In this document: in pieces, positions 35,088-42,394 of the stretch
Layout of the letters: the number at the start of each line of letters is the position of its first letter
Position numbering within the stretch: the first letter of the stretch is position 1
Origin: Colivivens sp963594655
Lineage (GTDB): Bacteria; Bacteroidota; Bacteroidia; Bacteroidales; Bacteroidaceae
NCBI GenBank assembly: GCA_963594655.1
Contig: CAVBFD010000015.1
Location: forward strand, 1 to 42,504
Length of the DNA stretch: 42,504 nucleotides
Reading direction: 5' to 3'
Made by a program: the position numbers and the translations under genes
Notes under the pieces: model-generated
Told to the model about the DNA's origin: nothing
Database searches by the model: none
Seen by the model: only the letters and a program-made list of their open reading frames with translations

Positions 35088-35543
35088 TCATTTCTTCTGT
35101 TCCTTCAGCAGGTCTCTGATTTCCGTCAGCAGCAACTCTTCCTTACTTGGAGCGGCAGGTGCCTTCGCCTCTTCCTCCTCCTTCTTGCGGATACTGGCAA
35201 GTTTACTTATGCCCTTGACCATAAGGAATATGATGAAGGCTATGATAATGAAATCGATACAGTTCTGGATGAAAGCCCCATAGTTTATGGAAATCTCGGC
35301 CACGGCAGGTGCAACCACATTGCCGGCCGCGTCGGTAACCTCCGCCGCCGCATCCCTGAGAACCCACTTGGAGTTGCCTGTGTTCGCACCGGAGAGCAGG
35401 AAGTTGATCGGAGGCATAATGATGTCGCCCACCACCGATGACACTATCTTGCCGAACGCGCCGCCGATGATGACACCGACAGCCATATCCATCACGTTAC
35501 CCCTCAGGGCAAAGGCCTTGAACTCTTGAATAAACTGCTTCAT
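35088..35543 (-). CDS. mscL: Large-conductance mechanosensitive channel
   Basis: A 151-residue membrane channel that opens under extreme tension to release solutes on osmotic downshock. It begins MKQFIQEFKAFALRGNVMDMAVGVIIGGAFGKIVSSVVGD, the hallmark start with the first pore helix (about 15-45). A periplasmic loop of about 35 residues follows, then helix 2 (about 80-105, with FIIIAFIIFLMVKGI), and a charged C-terminal coiled coil (about 112-151, KKEEEEAKAPA...). Length is normal (about 130-150). It is read with a promoter-like element upstream and is not overlapped by its neighbours. Confidence 0.97.
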   Translation of the reverse strand: MKQFIQEFKAFALRGNVMDMAVGVIIGGAFGKIVSSVVGDIIMPPINFLLSGANTGNSKWVLRDAAAEVTDAAGNVVAPAVAEISINYGAFIQNCIDFIIIAFIIFLMVKGISKLASIRKKEEEEAKAPAAPSKEELLLTEIRDLLKEQKK

Positions 35544-35606
35544 TGTTTGTCTATCTGATTACTGTTGTTGGTGTTCCGCAGAGACCGCCCCTGCGGTTTG
35601 ACAGCG

Positions 35607-35614
35607 CAAAGGTA
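35607..35614 (-). promoter_or_regulatory. -7 promoter element for mscL
   Basis: Minus-strand TACCTTTG followed by C lies 63 bases before the mscL ATG. Confidence 0.5.
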
Positions 35615-35753
35615 GTCATTTTCCCACAAGAAGGACTCGGGGAATGTTGATTTTTTGTTTAACGGATATGGCAAATCACTTGCTTGACGTGGAAAGTGAT
35701 TGTCCTTTTCAAAAAAAACCGCCTTCCGAGTGACACCCCTTTCATTAAATGTG

Positions 35754-35761
35754 TATCTTTG
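35754..35761 (+). promoter_or_regulatory. -7 promoter element before the small lipoprotein and gapA
   Basis: TATCTTTG followed by C, 29 bases before the ATG at 35791. No separate -7 element is seen in the 59 bases between the lipoprotein and gapA, so this may drive both. Confidence 0.5.
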
Positions 35762-35790
35762 CAAACCGAAAAGAGTAACGATTCGAGATT

Positions 35791-35886
35791 ATGAAACATC
35801 ACACAGTCAATATACTTTACATCGTGTTGTCAGTGCTGCTGTGTGCGGCGTGTACAGCGTCAAAGAATTATTGCAACTGTGGTTAG
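35791..35886 (+). CDS. 31-residue predicted lipoprotein
   Basis: A tiny frame, too short for most gene callers: MKHHTVNILYIVLSVLLCAACTASKNYCNCG. It has a charged start, a hydrophobic core (NILYIVLSVLL) and a lipobox ending LCAAC, so signal peptidase II would cut before Cys21 and leave an 11-residue lipid-anchored peptide with two further Cys (C28, C30). A promoter-like TATCTTTG stands 29 bases upstream, and gapA starts 59 bases downstream on the same strand. The initiation region has no Shine-Dalgarno, as is normal for Bacteroidetes. Very short lipoproteins ending in Cys-rich tails are seen in this phylum; a function is unknown. An alternative is that this is the leader peptide of gapA. Confidence 0.6.
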   Translation: MKHHTVNILYIVLSVLLCAACTASKNYCNCG

Positions 35887-35945
35887 TGACTGAATAGGAC
35901 ATATTATTATAGGAACTTTATTTAATAATTTAATTTACAAAGAAA

Positions 35946-36959
35946 ATGGCAACAAAAGTTGGTATTAACGGATTTGGCCGTATCGGTCGCTTTGTTTTCC
36001 GTGCAGCACAGAACCGTAAAGACATCGAAATTGTAGGTATCAATGACCTCTGTCCAGTAGACTACCTTGCATACATGCTCAAGTATGACACTATGCACGG
36101 TGCGTTCGACGGCACAATCGAGGCTGACGTTGAGAACTCTCAGCTTATCGTAAACGGCAAGAAAATCCGCGTGACCGCAGAGCGCAACCCTGCTGACCTG
36201 AAGTGGGACGCAGTAGGCGCAGAGTACGTAGTTGAGTCTACAGGTCTCTTCCTCACTAAGGAGAAGGCACAGGCACACATCGAGGCCGGCGCTAAGTACG
36301 TTGTTATGTCAGCTCCTTCAAAGGACGACACTCCAATGTTCGTTTGCGGCGTTAACTTCGACAAGTACGTTAAGGGAACTCAGTTCGTTTCAAACGCTTC
36401 TTGTACCACTAACTGTCTCGCTCCTATCGCAAAGGTGTTGAACGACAAGTTCGGTATCACTGACGGTTTGATGACAACTGTTCACTCTACAACAGCTACT
36501 CAGAAGACTGTTGACGGTCCGTCTCTCAAGGACTGGCGTGGTGGCCGTGCCGCTTCTGGCAACATCATCCCGTCTTCAACAGGCGCGGCTAAGGCTGTGG
36601 GTAAGGTTATCCCTGAACTCAACGGCAAGCTGACTGGTATGTCAATGCGTGTTCCTACTCTTGACGTTTCAGTTGTTGACCTTACTGTCAACCTCGCAAA
36701 GCCAGCTAAGTACGACGAGATTTGCGCCGCTATGAAGGAGGCTTCTGAAGGCGAACTCAAGGGTGTACTCGGTTACACTGACGAGGCAGTCGTTTCATCT
36801 GACTTCCTTGGCTGCACTCTTACTTCAATCTTCGACGCTAAGGCAGGTATCGCCCTCACTGACACATTCGTTAAGGTTGTCAGCTGGTACGACAATGAGA
36901 TCGGTTACTCTAACAAGGTTCTCGAACTCATCGCCCACATGGCTAAGGTTAACGCATAA
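35946..36959 (+). CDS. gapA: Glyceraldehyde-3-phosphate dehydrogenase, type I
   Basis: A 337-residue glycolytic enzyme that oxidises glyceraldehyde 3-phosphate to 1,3-bisphosphoglycerate with NAD+. The N-terminal NAD-binding motif is GINGFGRIGR (about 6-15), and the catalytic Cys153 is in NASCTTNCLAP. The later SWYDNEIGYSNKV stretch is also present. Codon choice differs from most of the window, with many T- and C-ending codons (GTT, TCT, ACT), as expected for a very highly expressed gene. The 59-base leader between the small lipoprotein and gapA is strongly A+T-rich. A terminator hairpin follows 15 bases after the stop. Confidence 0.98.
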   Translation: MATKVGINGFGRIGRFVFRAAQNRKDIEIVGINDLCPVDYLAYMLKYDTMHGAFDGTIEADVENSQLIVNGKKIRVTAERNPADLKWDAVGAEYVVESTGLFLTKEKAQAHIEAGAKYVVMSAPSKDDTPMFVCGVNFDKYVKGTQFVSNASCTTNCLAPIAKVLNDKFGITDGLMTTVHSTTATQKTVDGPSLKDWRGGRAASGNIIPSSTGAAKAVGKVIPELNGKLTGMSMRVPTLDVSVVDLTVNLAKPAKYDEICAAMKEASEGELKGVLGYTDEAVVSSDFLGCTLTSIFDAKAGIALTDTFVKVVSWYDNEIGYSNKVLELIAHMAKVNA

Positions 36960-36974
36960 GCGGTTAAACCGGAT

Positions 36975-37012
36975 AAAAAAGAAGGCATGTAGATTTACAT
37001 GCCTTCTTTTTT
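36975..37012 (+). terminator. Rho-independent terminator after gapA
   Basis: Arms 36975-36991 and 36996-37012 pair perfectly around a 4-base loop GATT, with A-run and T-run flanks (core GAAGGCATGTA). It ends in a run of seven T. Confidence 0.88.
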
Positions 37013-37097
37013 TGTGTTTGCACCTGTACACCGCACAAAATCCGCACCGTTCGCCAATAAATGGAGGATGAGTTGTCAACGTAACCGATTATTTTCG

Positions 37098-37105
37098 TAT
37101 CTTTG
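37098..37105 (+). promoter_or_regulatory. -7 promoter element for the DUF362 gene
   Basis: TATCTTTG followed by C, 24 bases before the ATG at 37130. It overlaps the longer in-frame start at 37103 and so rules it out. Confidence 0.55.
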
Positions 37106-37129
37106 CGAGACAAACAGGAACAGACAACT

Positions 37130-38065
37130 ATGAAACGGGTATTTATCATTGCGATGCTGGGCATCGCGTCCGTAGGGGCGTTCGCCCAGTCAAAGGTGTA
37201 CTTCACAAAGGAAATCACTCCGGAATCGTTGGTGAAAATCTACAAGTCGCTTGGCGTGAAGGCCAAAGGCAAGGTGGCTGTGAAGATTTCCACCGGAGAG
37301 TCGGCGCGCACGTACTACCTGCGCCCTGAGTTCATCGAACCGCTAGTAAAGAAGGTGAAAGGCACCATCGTGGAGTGCAACACCGCATACGGAGGTAACA
37401 GGAGCGACACCGAAAGCCACCGAAGGGCGATAGCAGAACGCGGGTTCGACAAGATTGCCAAGGTGGACATCATGGACGAGGAAGGTGACATGAAGATACC
37501 CGTGACGGACTCCACATGGATAAAGTACGACATCGTTGGGTCACACCTTGCCAACTATGACTTCATGATCAACCTCGCGCACTTCAAGGGTCACCAGATG
37601 GGTGGCTTCGGCGGAGTCCTGAAGAACGCGTCCATCGGTGTCGCGTCCAAGAGCGGCAAGGCCTACATCCACTCTGCCGGGAAGAGCGAACAGAACCCTT
37701 GGGGCAACAACAACCAGGATTCGTTCACTGAGTCCATGGCCGCGGCGGCACAGGCGGTGCATAATTATTTCGGCGGAAAGGTGTTGTACATCAACGTGAT
37801 GAACAACATGTCGATTGACTGCGACTGCAACGGAAACCCACAAGACCCAAAGTTGGCGGATGTCGGGATACTGGCGTCAACCGACCCGGTGGCACTCGAC
37901 AAGGCTTGCCTTGACATCATCTTCAACCACACGGACAAGCCGGGCGACGACTCGCGTCCACTGCAAGGACGCATAAAGCAGCTCCACGGCGAACACATTG
38001 TGGAACATGCGGAGAAGATAGGACTCGGCACTACCGGGTACACCATCATTGACCTCGACAAATAA
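37130..38065 (+). CDS. Secreted DUF362-domain protein
   Basis: A 311-residue exported protein. The ATG at 37130 begins a signal peptide (MKRVFIIAMLGIASVGAFAQ, cleavage likely after AFAQ). The body is a single DUF362 domain: KVAVKISTGESART, GTIVECNTAYGGNRSDTESHRR, FMINLAHFKGHQMGGFGGVLKNASIGVAS, VLYINVMNNMSIDCDCNG and LASTDPVALDKACLDI. Related proteins in other bacteria are cytoplasmic and fused to ferredoxin domains; here neither ferredoxin Cys motifs nor a fusion are present. The conserved His in HFKGH and the Cys pair DCDC could bind metal. The biochemical role is unknown. rpiB follows 58 bases downstream, and co-transcription is possible. Confidence 0.85.
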   Translation: MKRVFIIAMLGIASVGAFAQSKVYFTKEITPESLVKIYKSLGVKAKGKVAVKISTGESARTYYLRPEFIEPLVKKVKGTIVECNTAYGGNRSDTESHRRAIAERGFDKIAKVDIMDEEGDMKIPVTDSTWIKYDIVGSHLANYDFMINLAHFKGHQMGGFGGVLKNASIGVASKSGKAYIHSAGKSEQNPWGNNNQDSFTESMAAAAQAVHNYFGGKVLYINVMNNMSIDCDCNGNPQDPKLADVGILASTDPVALDKACLDIIFNHTDKPGDDSRPLQGRIKQLHGEHIVEHAEKIGLGTTGYTIIDLDK

Positions 38066-38123
38066 CTGAAACATCAACGATAAAAACAAACGGTCGGGAC
38101 TGAGAACCGGCAAGCATTACATT

Positions 38124-38570
38124 ATGGAGATAAAGACAGTGGGAATAGCGAGCGACCACGCCGCATTCCAGTTGAAGCAGTTCGTGAAGAAATACCTCGA
38201 AGAGAAGGGCTACGCGTACAAGGACTACGGCACATACTCCGAGGAGAGTTGCAACTACGCCACCTACGGACACGCCCTGGCAGAGGGCATTGAGAAGGGA
38301 GAGGTTTACCCGGGCATTGCCATGTGCGGCAGTGGCGAGGGAATCAGCATGACCCTCAACAAGCACCAGGGCATCCGTGCCGGACTGGTGTGGAGACCTG
38401 AGATAGCCCACCTCATACGTGAGCATAATAACGCCAACGTGATTGTCTTCCCCGGCAGGTTCATCACCGAGGACGTGTGCCGCCAGTGTCTCGACGAGTT
38501 CTTCTCCACCGAGTTTGCCGGCGGACGCCACCAGTTGAGAGTGGACACAATTCCAGTAAGCGCGGAATAA
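38124..38570 (+). CDS. rpiB: Ribose 5-phosphate isomerase B
   Basis: A 148-residue enzyme of the RpiB/LacAB family that interconverts ribose 5-phosphate and ribulose 5-phosphate in the pentose phosphate pathway. The start has IASDHAAFQLK with the substrate-binding Asp11-His12. The catalytic Cys68 is in GIAMCGSGEGISMTLNKH, which in the classic enzyme reads CGTGIGMSIAANK, so the loop differs slightly but keeps the Cys and the glycines. REHNNANVIVFPGRF is also typical. Length matches the family (about 145-150). A LacAB-type galactose-6-phosphate isomerase is less likely because only one such gene is present. Confidence 0.93.
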   Translation: MEIKTVGIASDHAAFQLKQFVKKYLEEKGYAYKDYGTYSEESCNYATYGHALAEGIEKGEVYPGIAMCGSGEGISMTLNKHQGIRAGLVWRPEIAHLIREHNNANVIVFPGRFITEDVCRQCLDEFFSTEFAGGRHQLRVDTIPVSAE

Positions 38571-38589
38571 GGACGGACTTCAGTAAAGT

Positions 38590-38623
38590 AACATGGCGGC
38601 TTCCAGTAGGAAACCGCCATGTT
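38590..38623. terminator. Hairpin between rpiB and the dehydrogenase gene
   Basis: Fifteen-base arms (38590-38604 and 38609-38623) pair with one mismatch around the loop AGTA (core ACATGGCGG). It lies between converging genes, 19 bases after the rpiB stop. The T-run is poor on both sides, so it is a weaker call. Confidence 0.65.
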
Positions 38624-38649
38624 TGATTTATAACGTGGTCTGTGAGATG

Positions 38650-39597
38650 TCAGTTTACCACATTCCGTGGTTTTCCGTCCATGAACGCCTTCACGTTCCC
38701 GATGCACGTGTCAATGAGCCGCACCCTCGACTCTTTGGTCGCCCATGCGACATGAGGGGTGATGAAACAGTTGCGGGCAGTGAGCAGCGGATTGTCTTTT
38801 GAAGGGGGTTCTGAAGACAGCACGTCCGCCCCATAGGCGGCAATCACACCTTCATTGAGGGCGCGCGCCACATCAGCCTCATCCACCACCAGACCGCGAC
38901 TGGTATTGATGAGTATGGCTGTAGGCTTCATCAGACCAAGCCGCCGGCTGTTGACCAGTCCCCTTGTGCTTTCAGTAAGCGGACAGTGCAGACTCAACAC
39001 GTCGCCATCCCTAAAGAGGGTGTCCATGTCAGCCTTCTCTATGCCTTCTGGCAGACTGTCCTTCGACGAGAAAGCCATCACCTTCATGCCAAACGCCTTG
39101 GCAATCCTTGCCACAGCCATTCCCGTGTGTCCAAGACCCACAATGCCGAACACCTTACCGGCCAGTTCCGTGTGAGTGAAGTCATAGTAGCAGAAATCCG
39201 GAGAGTCCGTCCACCTGCCCTTCCTGTCGGCTTCGGCATAATACCCTACCCTGTTCGTTATGTTGAGGACATGCGCCCACACCATCTGCGCCACACTATC
39301 AGTACTGTACGCCGGAATGTTGGTCACTACCACGCCACGGAGTCCGGCCGCCTCAAGGTCCACCACATTATATCCTGTAGCCAGCACCCCTATGTACTTG
39401 AGTTGTGGCAACCCGGCAAGTACCCCTGCGTCAAGTACCACCTTGTTGGTCAGTACAATGTCACATCCACAACACCTCTCCCACACCTCGTCGGGAGACG
39501 TGCGTTCAAAGATTGTCAACTCCGTAAGTTCGTCCAGTGGACTCCACGACAAGTCACCGTGGCTGACTGTCCCTGCGTCAAGTATTACCGCTTTCAC
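38650..39597 (-). CDS. D-2-hydroxyacid dehydrogenase
   Basis: A 315-residue NAD(P)-dependent oxidoreductase of the glycerate/phosphoglycerate dehydrogenase superfamily. The Rossmann motif GLGHTG is at 154-159. The catalytic residues are Arg234 (NTSRG), Glu263 (SSEPP) and His282 (TPHVAW). TGYNVVD near 74-80 and SVAQMVWAHVL resemble glycerate dehydrogenase / hydroxypyruvate reductase. Substrate is not certain: hydroxypyruvate, glyoxylate or another 2-keto acid is possible. It is the last gene of a minus-strand run, and its start overlaps the Crp/Fnr-type gene by 20 bases, so that regulator and enzyme are coupled. Confidence 0.9.
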   Translation of the reverse strand: MKAVILDAGTVSHGDLSWSPLDELTELTIFERTSPDEVWERCCGCDIVLTNKVVLDAGVLAGLPQLKYIGVLATGYNVVDLEAAGLRGVVVTNIPAYSTDSVAQMVWAHVLNITNRVGYYAEADRKGRWTDSPDFCYYDFTHTELAGKVFGIVGLGHTGMAVARIAKAFGMKVMAFSSKDSLPEGIEKADMDTLFRDGDVLSLHCPLTESTRGLVNSRRLGLMKPTAILINTSRGLVVDEADVARALNEGVIAAYGADVLSSEPPSKDNPLLTARNCFITPHVAWATKESRVRLIDTCIGNVKAFMDGKPRNVVN

Positions 39598-40192
39598 GTT
39601 TGTTTATTGTGTTTCTTACCCTGCTCAGTGTCTCGGGAGCCATCCTCAGATATGACGCCACGTACTTCAGTGGAGTGCGTCTGATGACCTCACTGTCCCT
39701 CTTCATGAGGGCAAGGTACTTGTTGATGGGCGATTCGTCGAGCAGGTTGTATATTTCCTCTTTCTTTATTATTACCGATTCCATTATGGCGAACAGCAGT
39801 GTACTGACTTCCTTGTTCTCCGAGGCAAGGTTCTTGAAGTACTTGTAGTTCATCCCGTAGGCGTAGGTCGGTTCCAGAGTCTGCACTTTAAGTCGGGACG
39901 GTTGGCCGGCGAAGAGGCTCTCGTTACACACGAGCATGTCGCCCTCATGCACTATGTCCACCACGCTGTCCGTCCCGTCGTCCTCCGTATGGTACTGTCT
40001 GACCAGTCCCCTCACGAGGTAGAGCATATCCGCACTTACATCCCCCGCATCCAGTATGAGTGTACGGTGACGGAAATGTACAGGTTGCAGCATCTCGGAC
40101 AGCATACTGACGGACTCGACGCCCATCTTCACATTATACTTCCTTGCTATCTCACGCGCCGCATCCCTCTTGTTGTCTAAAAACGCTTTCAT
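39578..40192 (-). CDS. Crp/Fnr-family transcriptional regulator
   Basis: A 204-residue regulator with an N-terminal cyclic-nucleotide-binding-like beta-barrel (about 35-120; ILDAGDVSADMLYLVRGLVRQY, IVHEGDMLVCNESLF) and a C-terminal winged helix-turn-helix (about 160-198; TPLKYVASYLRMAPETLSRVRNTI). The nucleotide pocket lacks the usual Arg-Ser/Thr pair of Crp, and no FNR-type Cys cluster is seen, so the signal is unknown. The order of genes (DUF4494, yggS, this gene, dehydrogenase) and its 20-base overlap with the dehydrogenase suggest it may control that enzyme or its own run, which is inference. Confidence 0.85.
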   Translation of the reverse strand: MKAFLDNKRDAAREIARKYNVKMGVESVSMLSEMLQPVHFRHRTLILDAGDVSADMLYLVRGLVRQYHTEDDGTDSVVDIVHEGDMLVCNESLFAGQPSRLKVQTLEPTYAYGMNYKYFKNLASENKEVSTLLFAIMESVIIKKEEIYNLLDESPINKYLALMKRDSEVIRRTPLKYVASYLRMAPETLSRVRNTINKRESGNT

Positions 40193-40234
40193 GTGTCTGT
40201 GTTTGTGTGTTGTGTTGTTATAGTCGCGTATATG

Positions 40235-40921
40235 TTATTGCCGTGCGCTGTAGTCGCGTGGACCAAAAATCATACTGCCGATACGCACGAGGGTACTACC
40301 CTCCTCAAGCGCTATGCGGTAGTCGTCGCTCATGCCCATCGACAGCTCATTGAAACTCTCTTCACCGTGGAAGAACCGTTCACGTACTTCTTCGAATGTC
40401 TTGCGTGCCAGCCGGAACTCGCTCCGTATCTGGGCCTCATCATCGGTATTGGTGGCCATGCACATCAGTCCCCTGACTCTCACATGATCCAATCGCCTGT
40501 ACTCACCCTCCTGCAAAGTGTCGAGCAGTTCTGTGGGAAGGAAACCGAACTTCGTCTCCTCCCGCGCCACATGCAGTTGCAGCAGACAGTCCACCGTACG
40601 CCCCACCCTTCCGGCCTGCTTGTCAATCTCCCTGAGCAGTTTCATGGAGTCGACCGCATGGATGAGACTGACGTACGGAACGATGTACTTCACCTTATTG
40701 GTCTGCAGGTGTCCGATGAAGTGCCACTCGATGTCAGACGGCAGTTCCTTCCGCTTCACATCCAGTTCCTGCACATGACTCTCTCCAAACACCCTCTGTC
40801 CCGCATCGTAAGCCTCGCGTATGGCTTCGGCAGGATGGTATTTGGACACTGCCACGAGTCTTGCCCCTGTGTTCAGAAGCTCACTCCGCAGCTGCCTCAG
40901 TGTTGTCTGTATGCATGTCAT
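40235..40921 (-). CDS. yggS: YggS-family PLP-homeostasis protein
   Basis: A 228-residue PLP-binding protein with the alanine-racemase-like TIM barrel. The ATG at 40921 (MTCIQTTLRQLRSELL) gives the usual family length; a longer frame to 40993 overlaps the neighbouring gene further. Motifs: LVAVSKYHP with the PLP Lys27, GESHVQELDVKRKEL, WHFIGHLQTNKVKYIV and SMGMSDDYRIALEEGSTLVRIGSMIFG, all in order. YggS/PROSC proteins keep free pyridoxal phosphate in balance and have no known enzyme activity. The start overlaps the end of the DUF4494 gene by 41 bases. Confidence 0.95.
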   Translation of the reverse strand: MTCIQTTLRQLRSELLNTGARLVAVSKYHPAEAIREAYDAGQRVFGESHVQELDVKRKELPSDIEWHFIGHLQTNKVKYIVPYVSLIHAVDSMKLLREIDKQAGRVGRTVDCLLQLHVAREETKFGFLPTELLDTLQEGEYRRLDHVRVRGLMCMATNTDDEAQIRSEFRLARKTFEEVRERFFHGEESFNELSMGMSDDYRIALEEGSTLVRIGSMIFGPRDYSARQ

Positions 40922-41375
40922 CCTGATTGTCTCCTTTAACCTCGAAGGGGAACACGTCGAGCAGACTTGTCTCCTGTATCGCAGCCACCTCATAGTCCGC
41001 CATCGTTCCCTTCATACCTTCCTCGAAACGGTCGAGAGCCCCACGGAAGTTGGCCGCCTGTACCAGCATGTAGTGTGACGATCTTTTCTCCGTCTGTGTC
41101 TTCTCATCGAGTGTGATGAAGTTGCACTTCACCTTATACCATTTGTCCGCATCGTCAGCCGTGTTGATGAACAACTCGTCAATCTTAGCCGGTGTGATGT
41201 TCTTTATATCAAGCGCGCCGCTGCAGAACGGAGCTATCTCCTTTGTGATTCTCGCCTCGGCGTCAGTGAAGTTGAGCGCGTCCACAAGGTAAGATTCCTT
41301 GAACTTCTTGCTCAGTCCGCCCTCCACGGCTTTCTCCGCCTCCACCTTGCACTCAAACCAGTAATTTCCCAACAT
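40881..41375 (-). CDS. DUF4494 family protein
   Basis: A 164-residue soluble protein starting MLGNYWFECKVEAEKAVEGG, a recognised but uncharacterised family confined mostly to Bacteroidetes. It is mixed alpha/beta. YWFECKV at the start, SYLVDALNFTDAEARI and WYKVKCNFITLDEKT in the middle and HYMLVQAANFRGALDRFEEGMKGTMADY toward the end are the conserved stretches. The last 15 residues are acidic and probably disordered. It heads the run with yggS, which begins inside its final 41 bases. A promoter-like element lies 49 bases upstream. The role is unknown. Confidence 0.88.
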   Translation of the reverse strand: MLGNYWFECKVEAEKAVEGGLSKKFKESYLVDALNFTDAEARITKEIAPFCSGALDIKNITPAKIDELFINTADDADKWYKVKCNFITLDEKTQTEKRSSHYMLVQAANFRGALDRFEEGMKGTMADYEVAAIQETSLLDVFPFEVKGDNQDDMHTDNTEAAAE

Positions 41376-41424
41376 AATCCTCTTCTGTTTCTATTCTTGT
41401 GTTATACATAATTGATTTGTTCTG

Positions 41425-41432
41425 CAAAGGTA
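41425..41432 (-). promoter_or_regulatory. -7 promoter element for the DUF4494-yggS run
   Basis: Minus-strand TACCTTTG followed by C lies 49 bases before the DUF4494 ATG. Confidence 0.5.
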
Positions 41433-41533
41433 CAAAAAAAATCACGAGGCAGTGTGGATAACCATGGGAAATCGCATATTCAGGGACCTCCTGAAATCGG
41501 CAATCGGAGTTTGCCGTCAACGTCAATAGTAGG

Positions 41534-41583
41534 CTATTCTCAGCGGAAACACCAAAACAAACACCACTTTCCGCTGAGAATAG
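41534..41583. repeat. 16-bp perfect inverted repeat with 18-base loop
   Basis: Left arm CTATTCTCAGCGGAAA (41534-41549), right arm TTTCCGCTGAGAATAG (41568-41583), A/C-rich loop. It has no T-run and lies 13 bases before a promoter-like TATATTTG. It could be an operator, a transcript hairpin or an element end. Confidence 0.8.
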
Positions 41584-41595
41584 AGTATTTGTTGG

Positions 41596-41603
41596 TATAT
41601 TTG
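41596..41603 (+). promoter_or_regulatory. -7-like promoter element after the inverted repeat
   Basis: TATATTTG followed by C, on the strand of the ATPase remnant. Confidence 0.35.
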
Positions 41604-41630
41604 CAGCGGATTTATGGTAGAATTCAATTT

Positions 41631-41768
41631 TTGATTCCACTCGGGAAAGTTTCGAGGGACAAACGCACCATCCACCTCGTCATGGTGACCACAAACGGCG
41701 TAACGCACAACAACTATTACAACATTGTGCAGAACGAGGTGACGATGGACCAGTTGTTCCGCATTTAG
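41631..41768 (+). pseudogene. C-terminal remnant of an AAA ATPase gene
   Basis: The last 45 codons of an otherwise lost gene, ending at the stop at 41766-41768. The end reads KRTIHLVMVTTNGVTHNNYY, then QNEVTMDQLF, which closely resembles the C-terminus of Bacteroidetes ATP-binding proteins (archaeal-type ATPase with a nuclease-like tail), whose last residues read roughly L-V-x-V-T-T-x-G-V ... Q-x-E-V-T-x-D-D-L-F. No ATP-binding part is found upstream; a promoter-like site and the inverted repeat lie directly before it. The frame continues to 41412 without a plausible start. Confidence 0.5.
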
Positions 41769-41836
41769 GAATGGTTGTGATTGACGCTTAAGCAGCAACA
41801 CACCAATATGATAACAAAACAAGATTATTCCTCATT

Positions 41837-42394
41837 ATGAAACACAGTCGCATTTCTCAAAAAACGTATGTTGTTCGGATGGCATTAAATAGAGACCTCT
41901 TAAGAATTTCTGATACTTATGCCCGTCTGTTGCAATATGAACAGATATATGGCAGTAATTCAAACTGGCAACTTAATTTGTATCCGACAAAAGAGACTGC
42001 ACGAAAAAATATTGCAGCAAATACGATGTATGTCATCGAAAATGACGATGAGATATGTGGAAGCATGGTATTAAATAGCGATCAGGCTGCTGAATATGCA
42101 GATATTCAGTGGAAATACGCTGCCGTTCCTGAAAAGGTACTGGTCATTCATACACTGTGCATACCTCCTGACAAGGCGGGAAAAGGATATGCGACCAAAA
42201 TGCTCGATTTTGCGAAATCGTTTGCAAAGGAGCAGCACTTTGAAGTGATTCGAATTGATACCTATGCGGAAAATAAACCGGCAATAAATCTGTATATCAA
42301 TAATGGTTTTACTATTGCCGGATACGGAAATATCGTGTTGCAAGGAGTTATTCCCGAACATCAGGTATATTTGGAATATTTTGTAAATCAATAA
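41837..42394 (+). CDS. GNAT-family N-acetyltransferase
   Basis: A 185-residue acetyltransferase. The core begins with DLLRISDTYARLLQYEQ, and the acetyl-CoA loop lies in VLVIHTLCIPPDKAGKGYATKMLDFAKSFA (motif A, x-x-G-x-G-Y-A). Motif B is IRIDTYAENKPAINLYINNGFTIAGYG, typical of GNAT enzymes. The start is either 41837 (MKHSRISQKTY) or the ATG at 41879 (MALNRDLL), which better matches the fold. The DNA is clearly richer in A+T than the rest of the window, with many AAA, AAT and ATA codons, which suggests recent acquisition. The acceptor is unknown. Confidence 0.85.
   Translation: MKHSRISQKTYVVRMALNRDLLRISDTYARLLQYEQIYGSNSNWQLNLYPTKETARKNIAANTMYVIENDDEICGSMVLNSDQAAEYADIQWKYAAVPEKVLVIHTLCIPPDKAGKGYATKMLDFAKSFAKEQHFEVIRIDTYAENKPAINLYINNGFTIAGYGNIVLQGVIPEHQVYLEYFVNQ

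Larger units (their letters stand above)
41376..41836. other. 461-base region without an intact gene
   Basis: It holds the DUF4494 promoter (41425-41432), a 16-bp inverted repeat (41534-41583), a plus-strand promoter-like site (41596-41603), the ATPase gene-tail remnant (to 41768) and about 68 bases before the acetyltransferase gene. Frames crossing it on the minus strand (41353-41640, 41523-41822) look spurious. Confidence 0.55.

Noticed and set aside
40193..40234. T/G-rich stretch with TAGTCGCGT occurring twice nearby as a regulatory repeat
   Set aside because: The second copy is inside the end of yggS and codes for conserved-looking residues; two copies of nine bases are not enough.
41353..41822. 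Minus-strand frames of about 95-99 residues
   Set aside because: They run across the promoter of DUF4494, the inverted repeat and the ATPase tail and match no family.
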